Source of the DNA: an uncultured Granulosicoccaceae bacterium
GTDB taxonomy: Bacteria; Pseudomonadota; Gammaproteobacteria; Granulosicoccales; Granulosicoccaceae
DNA: 64,000 bases
Direction of reading: 5' to 3'
Assembly (NCBI GenBank): GCA_937981955.1
Contig: CALJNA010000044.1
Span: 1-64,000, forward strand
The position numbers and the translations under genes were made by a program. This document shows, piece after piece, positions 9,730 through 20,431 of this stretch (position 1 is the stretch's first letter; every line of letters begins with the position of its first letter). The notes under the pieces are model-generated. The model saw only the letters and a program-made list of their open reading frames with translations, did no database searches and had not been told where the DNA came from.

Positions 9730-10353
9730 ATGATTACTTTCACCGATATCGTGGCTTACGTATTGGCTCTGGGCGTAGCTGCAGCAATTCCCGGACCGGG
9801 AATGACTGCGTTGGTTGCCCGTAGTGTCGGTTCTGGCGCCCGAGCCGGATTTGCCATGCTGGGCGGTCTAATTGTGGGAGACTTGTTGTATTTATCATTC
9901 GCAGTATTTGGCCTTGCCATTATCGCCAATAGCTTTAGCGCGCTGTTCACGTTCATCCGTTGGGGATCAATTGCCTATTTGTTGTATCTCGCCTGGCAAT
10001 TCTGGACGGCTGAGCATCATGATATGTCGACAAATAACAAAACAAGACAACAGCTGGGCACCGCTGGCTTATCGGGTTTGGCAATCACGTTGGGCAACCC
10101 TAAAACCATTGCATTTTATCTGGCATTGTTGCCGCTGGTGCTTGACCTGAACACAATCTCTTTCGCAAGCTGGGCAGGTGTGCTCGTACCGGTCACCATT
10201 ATGGTGTTGTTGGCTGTTGGCGCTGTATTTATTCTTGGCGCAATTGCCATCCGGCAATTATTGTCGAGTTCTGCGGCGCAGAAGCGCTTACATCGAGGCG
10301 CTGCTCTAACAATGGCTGGAGCTGCCGGCACCATGATTTATCGGGAAGTGTAG
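9730..10353 (+). CDS. LysE family translocator (RhtB-like exporter)
   Basis: ALGVAAAIPGPGMTALVARS, AYLLYLAWQFW, GLAITLGNPKTIAFYLALLP. Confidence 0.93.
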   Translation: MITFTDIVAYVLALGVAAAIPGPGMTALVARSVGSGARAGFAMLGGLIVGDLLYLSFAVFGLAIIANSFSALFTFIRWGSIAYLLYLAWQFWTAEHHDMSTNNKTRQQLGTAGLSGLAITLGNPKTIAFYLALLPLVLDLNTISFASWAGVLVPVTIMVLLAVGAVFILGAIAIRQLLSSSAAQKRLHRGAALTMAGAAGTMIYREV

Positions 10354-10418
10354 ACTTTTTCGACCTGCTTCAACATTTCCCAGTTAATACAAGCCTTATT
10401 CAGTCTGCCAAACGCAAA

Positions 10419-11189
10419 CTAATCAAAATACGATAAGTCGTAAGGCTGCTCATCAATAATGGCAAGCTCAGGTGACAGGGTTATCCAAACCGTTTTCTGA
10501 CGACGCTGATCCGGCAATGCAATGTCGATAACACCATCGTTATTATGGTCCACCAGTTTGGCCGTGGATACCCGACTCGAGCCAATTCCGTGGTTGGAAA
10601 AACCTCTTCGCTCAGCTATCAGTTCAAAACCATTATTGGTTATTGACCACACCTTTAATATGCCACCAATGTGCGGAGTTTGTACGTAGGCCACATCGAG
10701 TCGGCCATCGTTGTTAAAGTCGCTAATGCCGACCGGTGCGAGCCAGCGAAAGGCCGTTCCAATCGGTGGTGTGGCAGCCAACTGTTCCACAGCGTTGTTA
10801 TTGAGGGTATAAATGGCCAGTGCCGCACCGCTACTTGCATCGCTTCGAACAACCACGACATCGTTAATACCGTTACCATCCACATCGGCGATTCGGGGAA
10901 TTAGATCTTCAAACACTTGCGATTCTGGTAGTTCAAGCAAATGAAAGGCGCCTGAATCATCTTCCACAACCAGACAACCAGCCTCTATTGCATCGCCTAA
11001 TACAGCGTGCGCATACCGGCTGGTTGCACACGAGAGCATCGCCTTTACCACGCCCTGTCCATCCGCCTCAGCAACGATGCTGTGCGGTATGGCCACTCTG
11101 CCGTTTAACGTTGTTTGTGCTGATACATTCCCAAAAGCGATCAGCAGCAATAGTAGCGGTAAAGTTGATTTTATTGTTTTTATCCTCAT
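10419..11189 (-). CDS. Secreted FG-GAP/VCBS-repeat protein
   Basis: Signal peptide MRIKTIKSTLPLLLLLIAFGNVSAQ; repeated Ca-binding-like loops DVDGNGINDV, DFNNDGRLDV, DHNNDGVIDIA. Confidence 0.75.
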   Translation of the reverse strand: MRIKTIKSTLPLLLLLIAFGNVSAQTTLNGRVAIPHSIVAEADGQGVVKAMLSCATSRYAHAVLGDAIEAGCLVVEDDSGAFHLLELPESQVFEDLIPRIADVDGNGINDVVVVRSDASSGAALAIYTLNNNAVEQLAATPPIGTAFRWLAPVGISDFNNDGRLDVAYVQTPHIGGILKVWSITNNGFELIAERRGFSNHGIGSSRVSTAKLVDHNNDGVIDIALPDQRRQKTVWITLSPELAIIDEQPYDLSYFD

Positions 11190-11234
11190 TCGATTTCCTG
11201 GCTAAACACTGTTTATTCAGGCAATCCGTTGGGC

Positions 11235-13556
11235 TTACTCCAGTTCAGCACGAGCAACATTCTGAAAGCCTCTGGGCAACTTGCGACCGCGTTGACCACG
11301 GGTACCTGTGTAATTATCCAGTTCAGAAAACTTGATCGTGGTATGTCGTTTACCGCTGGTAATACGGAGTTTGCCTTTGGGAGGCACAACACTCAGTGCA
11401 ACCATCGATTCTTCACCGGCTTTGAATTTCTTAGACGGTATATTGAATATTTTGTTCCCCTTGCCCTTCGCCATTTCCGGCAATTCACCGACCGGGAACA
11501 CCAGCATGCTCCCGCCGCTGTTGATTGATGCGACCATGTCGTCAGTTAACGAATTCACCTTAATCGCTGGCAACACGGACGCACCGGCAGGTACCGATAT
11601 AACTGCCTTGCCTGCTTTGTTGCGGCTGATCAGGTCGCCAAGCCGGGCCACAAATCCGTAGCCAGCGCTGGTGGAGAATAGATAACGATCGTCATCCGCA
11701 CCCATCATCACGCTAACAAATTTGGCACCATCGGGTGGCTTCAGGCGCCCACTAATGGGCTCACCAAGACCACGCGCAGATGGAAAACCGTGTGCCGGTA
11801 CGCAGTAAACTCTACCAGTGGAATCGAGGAACATCGCAGTCCCATTAGTACGACCGATGGCGGCACTTTGAAATTCATCACCCGCCTTATAATTTAATGT
11901 AGTTGGATCAACTTCCTGACCTTTGGCAGCCCGTACCCAACCACGTTGCGACAGCACAACCGTTATCGGTTCACTCGGAATTAGATCAGCTTCTGATATT
12001 GCCTGTGCTGCGTCACGTTGAACAATGGGCGAGCGGCGCTCATCACCGTAGGTTTCGATATCTTCCTGAAGCTCTTTTTTAATCAGCGTTTTCATTCGGC
12101 GATCTGAACCAAGCGTGGTTTGCAAGTTGTCGCGTTCCTGCTCAAGCTCATCCTGCTCACCCCGAATTTTCATCTCTTCAAGTTGGGCAAGGTTTCTTAG
12201 CTTGAGTTCAAGAATGGCTTCGGCTTGAATATCAGAAATTTTGAACCTCTTCATCAGAACCGGTTTTGGTTCGTCATTGTTTCGAATAATACGAATGACT
12301 TCATCGATGTTCAGGTACGCAACCAGTAAACCGGCCAATATATGCAGCCGCTTCTCTACTTTATCCAAACGCCACTGCAAGCGCCGGCGAACGGTTTCAA
12401 GCCTGAAACTCAACCATTCCTTAAGAATTTTGAGAAGGCTTTTGACTTGTGGTCGACCATCAAGCCCGATCATATTCATGTTGACACGATAGGTTCGCTC
12501 AAGATCGGTTGTGGCGAACAGATGCTGCATGAGGCTCTCGACATCTACCCGATTGCTTCGCGGTGTAATGACCAGGCGTGTTGGATTTTCGTGATCTGAC
12601 TCATCACGTAAATCCTCGACCATGGGCAACTTCTTGGCCTGCATTTGTGCCGCAATCTGTTCCAGCACCTTCGAACCGGATACCTGATAAGGCAATGCGG
12701 TCACGATAATATCGCTGTCCTCCTTTTCATACACCGCCCTGGCCCGCAAACCACCATGACCGGTTTCATAAATGCTGCGAATATCTTCGGGCGTCGAAAT
12801 GATTTCTGCCAAAGTCGGGTAATCCGGGCCCTTTATATAAGTGAGTAAATCTTCAAGTTTGGCTTTGGGCTTATCCAGCAAATGAATACAGGCTTTGCCC
12901 ACTTCCACCAGATTGTGCGACGGAATATCAGTTGCCATACCGACCGCTATGCCGGTAGTGTTGTTTAACAAAATGTGTGGCAAACGCGACGGCAAGAGCT
13001 TTGGCTCTTCCATTGTGCCGTCAAAGTTGGGGGCCCAGTCAACGGTGCCCTGACCAAGTTCCTGTAATAATGATTTAGAGAAACGAGTAAGCTTGGATTC
13101 GGTATAGCGCATTGCGGCAAACGACTTCGGATCATCCTGAGAACCCCAGTTACCCTGCCCATCAACCAGCGTATATCGATACGTGAAGGGTTGTGCCATT
13201 AGCACCATGGCTTCGTAGCAGGCACTATCGCCATGCGGATGATACTTACCCAGCACATCACCAACTGTTCGAGCCGATTTTTTGTGCTTGGAGGTTGCCG
13301 ACAATCCCAGCTCGGACATGGCATAGATTATTCGGCGCTGGACCGGCTTTAATCCATCTCCAATATGCGGCAAAGCTCGATCGAGAATGACATACATGGA
13401 GTAGTCGAGATACGCTTTTTCAGTGTAAGCGCTGAGCGAGAGCTCTTCGACCTCCATCGCTCCGAATGTGTCAGCAGAAACTGCTTTGGCGGCGCGCTTT
13501 TTCGACGTCTTTTTATTCGACGTTTTCTTTTTGGACTTGGTTTTTTTACTGGCCAT
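11235..13556 (-). CDS. parC: DNA topoisomerase IV subunit A, with Lys-rich N-terminal extension
   Basis: [55 protein letters not shown]; start from ATG 13556 ([20 protein letters not shown]), shorter than the ORF-track start at 13604. Confidence 0.95.
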   Translation of the reverse strand: MASKKTKSKKKTSNKKTSKKRAAKAVSADTFGAMEVEELSLSAYTEKAYLDYSMYVILDRALPHIGDGLKPVQRRIIYAMSELGLSATSKHKKSARTVGDVLGKYHPHGDSACYEAMVLMAQPFTYRYTLVDGQGNWGSQDDPKSFAAMRYTESKLTRFSKSLLQELGQGTVDWAPNFDGTMEEPKLLPSRLPHILLNNTTGIAVGMATDIPSHNLVEVGKACIHLLDKPKAKLEDLLTYIKGPDYPTLAEIISTPEDIRSIYETGHGGLRARAVYEKEDSDIIVTALPYQVSGSKVLEQIAAQMQAKKLPMVEDLRDESDHENPTRLVITPRSNRVDVESLMQHLFATTDLERTYRVNMNMIGLDGRPQVKSLLKILKEWLSFRLETVRRRLQWRLDKVEKRLHILAGLLVAYLNIDEVIRIIRNNDEPKPVLMKRFKISDIQAEAILELKLRNLAQLEEMKIRGEQDELEQERDNLQTTLGSDRRMKTLIKKELQEDIETYGDERRSPIVQRDAAQAISEADLIPSEPITVVLSQRGWVRAAKGQEVDPTTLNYKAGDEFQSAAIGRTNGTAMFLDSTGRVYCVPAHGFPSARGLGEPISGRLKPPDGAKFVSVMMGADDDRYLFSTSAGYGFVARLGDLISRNKAGKAVISVPAGASVLPAIKVNSLTDDMVASINSGGSMLVFPVGELPEMAKGKGNKIFNIPSKKFKAGEESMVALSVVPPKGKLRITSGKRHTTIKFSELDNYTGTRGQRGRKLPRGFQNVARAELE

Positions 13557-13611
13557 TTTTCTTTTACCCAATGTAAGGGCGTCTGTATTAGTCGTTAAAA
13601 GCAATCATGCT

Positions 13612-15264
13612 TTACGCATGCAGATTTCGCATTTTCAAAGTACGGTTTATCAATCCATTGGTTGAAGCATCATGCCCGGTGACGCTCTTCCCGCCTGCCA
13701 ACTCGGTTTGAATTGCACTGGCAAGCTGCTTCCCGAGCTCGACTCCCCACTGATCAAACGGGTTGATATCCCATATTGCTGATTCAACAAACACCTTGTG
13801 TTCATAACAGGCGATCAGCGCACCTAAAGCACGTGCATCCAGACGCTGCATCATAATTGTGTTGCTGGGTCGATTACCCGCAAATGTTCTGTGTCCGGTC
13901 AATCGGTCAATTTCATCAGGGCCAGCTCCCGCAGATTGCATCTCTAGCGTAAGCTCTTCGCTGTTCTTACCCATCATTAATGCTTCTGATTGTGCAAAGC
14001 AATTCGCCATTAGCAGTTCATGGTGGTTTCCAATCGGGTTAAGACTTTCCATGGGTAATATAAAATCAGTCGGTATAATGTGCGTACCTTGATGGACCAA
14101 CTGAAAATACGCATGTTGTCCGTTAGTACCCGGCTCGCCCCAAACAATAGGACCGGTATCACAACTGATCGGGCTTCCATCGACGTGCACAGACTTACCG
14201 TTACTCTCCATGGTTAGCTGTTGAAGGTAGGCTGGAAAGCGATGCAAGTATTGATCGTAGGGTGCGATAAGATGACTGTGTGCCGAATGGAAATTGTTGT
14301 ACCAGATAGTCAGTAACGCCATTGTTACCGGCATGTTCGAGGCCAGTGGCGCTGTTCTGAAATGCTCATCCATGGCGTGCGCGCCTTCAAGAAACTGAAC
14401 GAAGCGCTCGGCACCAATGCACAGCATAACCGGCAGTCCGATAGCTGACCACAATGAGTAACGGCCACCCACCCAGTCCCAGAATTCAAACATGTTGACA
14501 GAGTCAATCCCAAACTCAGTTACACGTTCAGTGTTGGTCGACAAGGCGACGAAGTGCTTTGCCACATCACCTTGCTCAGCATCAGATTCGAGAAACCATT
14601 GTTTCGCCGAATTGGCGTTTGCCAGTGTTTCCTGAGTGGTGAAGGTTTTTGAAGCGATGATAAACAGAGTTGATTGAGGGTTAAGGTGTTTGATTGTCGA
14701 CGCGAGGTGCGAGCCATCAACGTTCGATACAAAATGCAGCTTTAACCTGTCATGTGCGAATGCATCCAGTGCTTCACAAGCCATCAGCGGGCCGAGATCG
14801 GAACCGCCAATACCAATATTGACAACATCAGTTATCGCCTGTCCGGTATGGCCTTTCCACTCACCGTTTCGTACTCGATCTGAAAACGCCCGCATGCGAT
14901 CGATAACGTTATTAATCCCAGGCATAACATCTGAACCATCAACCAGAACGGGTTTGTCAGATCGATTGCGCAAGGCAGTGTGGAGTGCAGGCCGACCCTC
15001 GGTTGGGTTAACAACGTCACCGGAGAACATCGCTTCAATTTTGTTTTGTAGTTGCGATTGATCGGCTAACTGGACCAGCAATGAAGTGGTTTCTTTGGTT
15101 ATGTGATTTTTAGAATAATCCAGAAACAAACCGGCCGCATTGAGTTGGAACTGATCAAATCGACCATTGTCCGCGGCAAACAGGTCCCGCAGTGTCGTTT
15201 TCGAGGAGGCCTGAAAGTGCTGGCCTAAAGCCTGCCACGCTGGCAGATCAACAGGTTGCGTCAT
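13612..15264 (-). CDS. pgi: Glucose-6-phosphate isomerase
   Basis: DVVNIGIGGSDLGP, FIIASKTFTTQET, GGRYSLWSAIGLP, NGKSVHVDG; likely start MTQPVDLPAWQALGQHF at 15264. Confidence 0.96.
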   Translation of the reverse strand: MTQPVDLPAWQALGQHFQASSKTTLRDLFAADNGRFDQFQLNAAGLFLDYSKNHITKETTSLLVQLADQSQLQNKIEAMFSGDVVNPTEGRPALHTALRNRSDKPVLVDGSDVMPGINNVIDRMRAFSDRVRNGEWKGHTGQAITDVVNIGIGGSDLGPLMACEALDAFAHDRLKLHFVSNVDGSHLASTIKHLNPQSTLFIIASKTFTTQETLANANSAKQWFLESDAEQGDVAKHFVALSTNTERVTEFGIDSVNMFEFWDWVGGRYSLWSAIGLPVMLCIGAERFVQFLEGAHAMDEHFRTAPLASNMPVTMALLTIWYNNFHSAHSHLIAPYDQYLHRFPAYLQQLTMESNGKSVHVDGSPISCDTGPIVWGEPGTNGQHAYFQLVHQGTHIIPTDFILPMESLNPIGNHHELLMANCFAQSEALMMGKNSEELTLEMQSAGAGPDEIDRLTGHRTFAGNRPSNTIMMQRLDARALGALIACYEHKVFVESAIWDINPFDQWGVELGKQLASAIQTELAGGKSVTGHDASTNGLINRTLKMRNLHA

Positions 15265-15460
15265 TTTGAAATCCGAATTGAGAAAATTGCCGCGGCTTAG
15301 CTGTGTAAAGTTGCGCGAACACTGCGAATTGTAGCTGGTTTCCCACCCGTTGGCGGTGCGGAGGCGTGCTGCCGCTTGATCATGCATTTGCACCCGCTTT
15401 GTACGACATGCGACACTGCCCGACCCAGTCCGTCAAATCAGACTAAAAAATGGTCATTTT

Positions 15461-16912
15461 ATGAGCAGTACTGTTCAAGTCCCGTTCTGGATGGTGATTG
15501 TGCTGGGCGTGTTCACCGCGTTGTGGTTGTTGCAGCATTTTCTGCTGCCATCCGCCAAATGGTTCTTTCGGCGTCGCGCCAATAATCTTATCGACGAAGT
15601 CAACAACAAGCTTGCGCTTCGCATTCCCTCGTTCAAATTAACTCGCCGAGAAGTGCTAATTGACCGACTGGTTTATCACGACCGGGTTATGGACGTGGTT
15701 GACGAACTGGCTGACGAACGGGACATGCCGCGCCAGGCATTAATGCGTGACGTGCAGACTTATGCGCGCGAAATTGTCCCCGCGTTCAATGCCATCGTGT
15801 ATTTCAAGGCCGCTTACTGGACGGCTAAACGTCTGGTCCACGCACTGTATCGAGTGCGATTGGGATTTGCTGACGACAAAGCGCTTGCAGAATTAGCTGA
15901 CCACAGCAGCGTGGTGTTTGTTATGAACCACCGAAGCAACATGGACTATATTCTGGCAACCTACCTTGCCGCCGAGCGAACCGCACTTTCTTATGCAGTG
16001 GGTGAATGGGCTCGTATTTGGCCGCTGCAGCAACTCATTCGCGCCATGGGCGGCTACTTCGTCAGACGTGACTCTGGCGATCCTTTGTATCGCAGAGTGC
16101 TCGAAGTCTATGTGCAAATGGCTGCGCAAGGTGGAGTGCCGCAGGCCATTTTTCCTGAAGGCAAGCTCTCCCGTGATGGTGTGCTTGGGCCTCCCAAGCT
16201 TGGACTACTTGGCTATCTGGTGCGCGGCTTTGATCCGAATACCGAGCGCGACATCGTGTTCATACCTGTAGGCATTAATTACGATCGCGTACTTGAAGAT
16301 CGCAGTTTGCTCAGGTACGCAAAAAAGCTGCCGCGCCGGGGCCTTGGTTATACATTTCGCAAATCGGCCGCCTTTCTCGGCAAAAATATTTGGCAGGCTA
16401 TTACTGGGCAACGTTATCGTTATGGTTATGCCTGTGTTAATTTCGGAGAACCCGTATCGTTAACAAAATGGATACAGGATGCGAACGGTAGTAAATCAGA
16501 ACTGCCTTACCTTCAAGATGTAGAACCTCTGGCCAATGATCTGATGGAGCGCATTGGAAACATCACACCCATTTTGCCTGTAGCGCTCGTGGCCACTGTA
16601 TTCGCACGTGATCCAGAGGCAAAACATAACGAACTCTCGCTAAAAAGTGAGGTATTCAATTTATTGCAACAACTCGAAGACGCTGGCTTCCGCGCGTATA
16701 TTCCAAGAGCTGACAGGGACTATGCAGTAACGGTGGGTGTTCGAATGCTCACACTCAGGCATATCTTGAACGATGTTAACGGCGAATTCAGTGTTAATCA
16801 AAAAGAGCTGCCGTTACTCGAATACTATTCGAACTCCATCAAACATCTGGTTGCAAAAATGGATTCTAGAGCGAATAAGCGCAGTTTGGAGATTGCATCG
16901 CAAACACAATGA
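15461..16912 (+). CDS. 1-acyl-sn-glycerol-3-phosphate / glycerol-3-phosphate acyltransferase (PlsB/PlsC superfamily)
   Basis: HX4D motif NHRSNMDYILATY, GGYFVRRDSGDPLYRRVL, FPEGKLSRDG, FIPVGINYDR. Confidence 0.9.
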   Translation: MSSTVQVPFWMVIVLGVFTALWLLQHFLLPSAKWFFRRRANNLIDEVNNKLALRIPSFKLTRREVLIDRLVYHDRVMDVVDELADERDMPRQALMRDVQTYAREIVPAFNAIVYFKAAYWTAKRLVHALYRVRLGFADDKALAELADHSSVVFVMNHRSNMDYILATYLAAERTALSYAVGEWARIWPLQQLIRAMGGYFVRRDSGDPLYRRVLEVYVQMAAQGGVPQAIFPEGKLSRDGVLGPPKLGLLGYLVRGFDPNTERDIVFIPVGINYDRVLEDRSLLRYAKKLPRRGLGYTFRKSAAFLGKNIWQAITGQRYRYGYACVNFGEPVSLTKWIQDANGSKSELPYLQDVEPLANDLMERIGNITPILPVALVATVFARDPEAKHNELSLKSEVFNLLQQLEDAGFRAYIPRADRDYAVTVGVRMLTLRHILNDVNGEFSVNQKELPLLEYYSNSIKHLVAKMDSRANKRSLEIASQTQ

Positions 16913-16919
16913 CAATAAT

Positions 16920-17348
16920 TTAAAACCGATCATTGTCAGCAATACCCAGATTGTTTATTTTCGTTTTTCGCATTAGCTTTAAGAGAATCGCCCGCCCGAA
17001 ACGCAGCATGGGGTAAAGCACATGCGAGGCACGCCTGGATTTAAACATCCAGTAGTTAAGCCGATTAAACAATCCGGACCGACTACTGATCAAAGACAGG
17101 GCATGTATTGCATCCGACCCATAGTAAAGCTGATCACCTGTCTTTAACACCATGCCGTCATCGATATCGAGACCAGCGGCAGTAATCTCTTGCATGATAG
17201 GCGAGTCTTCGCGCGCGTCAACCAGTTCTAATCTACCAACCGATTCTTTAATGCGAACCATCTGACAGTAGTTATTGCACGCTGGGCACTCCTTGTCGTA
17301 TACCAATAACAACGGTGCTGCATCGAGTAGTGGAGTTGAACTACTCAT
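16920..17348 (-). CDS. DCC family thiol-disulfide oxidoreductase-like (DUF393)
   Basis: LLVYDKECPACNNYCQMVRIKE (DxxCxxC) and YYGSDAIHALSLIS. Confidence 0.85.
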   Translation of the reverse strand: MSSSTPLLDAAPLLLVYDKECPACNNYCQMVRIKESVGRLELVDAREDSPIMQEITAAGLDIDDGMVLKTGDQLYYGSDAIHALSLISSRSGLFNRLNYWMFKSRRASHVLYPMLRFGRAILLKLMRKTKINNLGIADNDRF

Positions 17349-17901
17349 GGTTTATGACCTCACCGCTTACTAAAGATTCGAGTTGCGCTGCATCCATTGC
17401 ACGTAGCCGGTCGATATTGCGTTGCGGGATGCCAGCCGTATCAGGGTGCATTTGAACGGCCTGCTCCACCGCCGACTCCTGTAATAAATGAAGCACAGGG
17501 TATGGTGATCGATTGGTGCAGTTGGCTGCATCATCGACCTCACTATCGCTAAATTGATAATGGGGGTGGAAGGTAGCCATTTGCAAGTGGCCTTCAAACC
17601 CCAGATCGACCAGCAAAGCATTGGCAAGGTCCACCAGGTCGAGGTAATCATCGAATGACTCGAATCCGTCTGGCAGCACGAACATGATCGTCGCCTGTTT
17701 GGAGGCTGCCTGAAGCGAATAGAACTGGTGTGCCAACGACATAAGAACAGTCTCCACATCGGAGCTGGTTTCCGTGACAACGCTCAGGTCACCGGATTTC
17801 ACTACAGCCTGTGCAAAAGGGCACAAATTCAACCCGATCACCACCCGCTGCACCCAGTCCAGCGTGCGCGATTCAATCGCATTTGTGTCGTTGCTATGCA
17901 T
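17341..17901 (-). CDS. DUF1415 family protein
   Basis: LDWVQRVVIGLNLCPFAQAVV; FHPHYQFSDSEVDDAANCTNRSPYPVLHLL; start overlaps the downstream gene. Confidence 0.85.
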   Translation of the reverse strand: MHSNDTNAIESRTLDWVQRVVIGLNLCPFAQAVVKSGDLSVVTETSSDVETVLMSLAHQFYSLQAASKQATIMFVLPDGFESFDDYLDLVDLANALLVDLGFEGHLQMATFHPHYQFSDSEVDDAANCTNRSPYPVLHLLQESAVEQAVQMHPDTAGIPQRNIDRLRAMDAAQLESLVSGEVINHE

Positions 17902-17954
17902 CTAATCCGCAGGTTCCGTATACTTTGCGACTACTGCAACCAAGCCAGCCACAG

Positions 17955-19142
17955 ATGAACCCGGAACTCGCCCTATTACAGCCCTACCCGTTTGAGAAAA
18001 TTCGGGTCCTGTTAGACGGTATCACGCCTGCGGATAAAACGCGCATTGCGTTATCGGTTGGTGAGCCCAAACACGCTGCACCGCAATTTGTACTCGATGC
18101 ACTGGCAGAAAAACTGCGAGGTGTTGAGAACTACCCCAGTACACGCGGTAGTGAAGAGCTACGAGGCAGCATCGCGACCTGGCTGACGCAACGATTCTCG
18201 CTGAACAATGTGGAAAAGCTCTCAGCCTCGCAGATTCTGCCGGTAAATGGTACGCGTGAAGCACTGTTCGCCATTGCGCAGTGTGTGCTGGACAGGACGG
18301 CCAAATCGCGCGATGTACTCATGCCTAACCCGTTCTATCAGATTTACGAAGGAGCGACCTTACTAGCCGGTTGCAAACCGGTTTTCTACAGTATTTCTGC
18401 AAGCGGTGATGAAGACATCAACGCCATAACCGATGAGCAATTCCAGTCGTGCCAGTTGTTTTATTTGTGCAACCCTGGAAACCCGACGGGCAGTGTTCTA
18501 TCCGCAAAAACATTAAAGCACCTTATTGAAAAAGCGCATCGGCACCAGTTTTATATTGTTAGTGATGAATGCTATAGCGAAATATACCGAGCCAGCGCAG
18601 GTGCGCCAGTGGGCTTACTCGAGGTGGCGCATACTATGGGAAACACCGACTACAAGCAGTGTCTGGTATTTCATAGTCTTTCAAAGCGCTCCAACCTGCC
18701 CGGATTACGCTCCGGTTTTATTGCAGGTGATGAAAGCGTTATTGAACAATTTCTTCTGTACCGGACTTACCACGGATGTTCTATGGCTCCACCGGTGCAG
18801 CATGCCAGTGCAATTGCGTGGCAAGATGAACTGCATGTGGAAGCAAATCGCCAGGCGTACGATGAAAAATATGACGCGGTCTTACCGCTATTGGAAAGCG
18901 TCATGAAGGTAGAAAAGCCTGATGCCGGGTTTTACTTATGGCCGTCTCTTCCCGTTGAGGACACCAGCTTCACGCAATCAATGCTGGAACATCAAAATGT
19001 TGCTGTGGTACCCGGAAGCTATCTTGGCCGCGAAGTGGCTGGTGTAAACCCGGGGGCAGGACATGTCCGACTGGCGCTGGTGGCTGAACTGGACGAGTGC
19101 ATTGATGCCGCTCACAGACTGGTCAGCGTGCTAGAAAGATAA
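17955..19142 (+). CDS. dapC: Succinyldiaminopimelate transaminase (class I/II aminotransferase)
   Basis: ATG 17955 (MNPELALLQPYPFEKIRVLLDG); LCNPGNPTGSVL, SLSKRSNLPGLRSGF; directly upstream of dapD. The ORF-track start at 17811 overlaps the divergent gene. Confidence 0.9.
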   Translation: MNPELALLQPYPFEKIRVLLDGITPADKTRIALSVGEPKHAAPQFVLDALAEKLRGVENYPSTRGSEELRGSIATWLTQRFSLNNVEKLSASQILPVNGTREALFAIAQCVLDRTAKSRDVLMPNPFYQIYEGATLLAGCKPVFYSISASGDEDINAITDEQFQSCQLFYLCNPGNPTGSVLSAKTLKHLIEKAHRHQFYIVSDECYSEIYRASAGAPVGLLEVAHTMGNTDYKQCLVFHSLSKRSNLPGLRSGFIAGDESVIEQFLLYRTYHGCSMAPPVQHASAIAWQDELHVEANRQAYDEKYDAVLPLLESVMKVEKPDAGFYLWPSLPVEDTSFTQSMLEHQNVAVVPGSYLGREVAGVNPGAGHVRLALVAELDECIDAAHRLVSVLER

Positions 19143-19246
19143 AGATACCAACATAAAACCACGGCAAGCGTTGTATCGAGCAAGCAGCTCGGAATACAAT
19201 AACCACAAAGTTAAATCAACAACACACTATTCAGGAGTTAATAAGC

Positions 19247-20077
19247 ATGAGTGATCTGGAAGCTACCATCAACGCAGCATGGGAAGCACGTGCCGATATC
19301 TCTCCCGGTAGCGCCGGAGACGATGTGAAACACGCGGTCAATTCAGCTATTGCCATGCTCGATAGCGGAGAAGCACGCGTTGCGGAACCTCAGGGTGTGG
19401 GGCAATGGCAGGTTAACGAATGGCTGAAAAAAGCGGTGCTTCTCTCTTTCCGATTGCGAGACAACGAAATAATGCCAGCTGGTGGTTTTACGCAGTTTTA
19501 CGACAAGGTTCCGTCAAAATTCACTGACATGACAGCAGCCGAATTCGCATCTTCCGGCGTGAGAGTCGTGCCGCCAGCGGTTGCCAGAAAAGGCAGCTTT
19601 GTTGCACCCAACACGGTACTCATGCCGTCTTATGTGAACATCGGCGCTTATGTTGATTCAGGCACCATGGTAGACACATGGGCAACTGTTGGTTCATGTG
19701 CCCAAATTGGAAAAAACGTGCATCTGTCAGGTGGTGTGGGCATTGGAGGTGTACTCGAGCCATTGCAGGCGTCGCCAACCATTATCGAAGACAACTGCTT
19801 TATCGGCGCACGTTCAGAGATCGTCGAAGGCGTTATTGTCGAAGCTGGCGCTGTTATTTCCATGGGCGTGTATATCGGTCAAAGTACTCGAATCTATGAT
19901 CGTGAAAAAGACGAGGTCAGCTACGGTCGTGTACCGGCTGGTTCGGTTGTTGTCTCCGGTAATCTGCCTTCAGACAATGGCAAGTACAGTCTTTACTGCG
20001 CAGTAATCGTTAAACGTGTTGATGAGAAGACACGCAGTAAAGTTGGCATAAATGAGCTACTCCGAGTGGTGGACTAA
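19247..20077 (+). CDS. dapD: 2,3,4,5-tetrahydropyridine-2,6-dicarboxylate N-succinyltransferase
   Basis: Hexapeptide-repeat region [46 protein letters not shown]. Confidence 0.97.
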   Translation: MSDLEATINAAWEARADISPGSAGDDVKHAVNSAIAMLDSGEARVAEPQGVGQWQVNEWLKKAVLLSFRLRDNEIMPAGGFTQFYDKVPSKFTDMTAAEFASSGVRVVPPAVARKGSFVAPNTVLMPSYVNIGAYVDSGTMVDTWATVGSCAQIGKNVHLSGGVGIGGVLEPLQASPTIIEDNCFIGARSEIVEGVIVEAGAVISMGVYIGQSTRIYDREKDEVSYGRVPAGSVVVSGNLPSDNGKYSLYCAVIVKRVDEKTRSKVGINELLRVVD

Positions 20078-20425
20078 ATGACAACACGGGTATATGGCAT
20101 CCCAAATTGCGACACGGTAAAAAAGACACGACGCTGGCTTGATGAAAACGGCGTGGAATATGAGTTCCATGACTATAAAAAGCTCGGCATCAGTCGCGAC
20201 ACGCTCGAAAAGTGGTGCGACGAACACGGGTTTGAGGCATTGATCAACAAGCGCGGAACTACCTGGCGGCGTCTGGATGAATCAGATAAAGAAAAGCTGA
20301 CACAAAAAAAAGCCGTCGCACTTATGCATACCAACACCAGCCTGATCAAACGCCCAGTGACTGAACGGGGCAAAACCCGGCTGATCGGTTTTGATGAACC
20401 ACAATATGCAGAAGTCTTTGAGTGA
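20078..20425 (+). CDS. ArsC/Spx/YffB family reductase-like protein
   Basis: VYGIPNCDTVKKTRRWLDENGVEYEFHDYKK; ATG abuts the dapD stop codon. Confidence 0.92.
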   Translation: MTTRVYGIPNCDTVKKTRRWLDENGVEYEFHDYKKLGISRDTLEKWCDEHGFEALINKRGTTWRRLDESDKEKLTQKKAVALMHTNTSLIKRPVTERGKTRLIGFDEPQYAEVFE

Positions 20426-20431
20426 GATTGA

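Noticed and set aside
13448-13556. ParC tail considered as a frameshift or misread start
   Set aside because: Frame is continuous with the ParC core and a good ATG is present at 13556; kept as a genuine extension pending N-terminal evidence.
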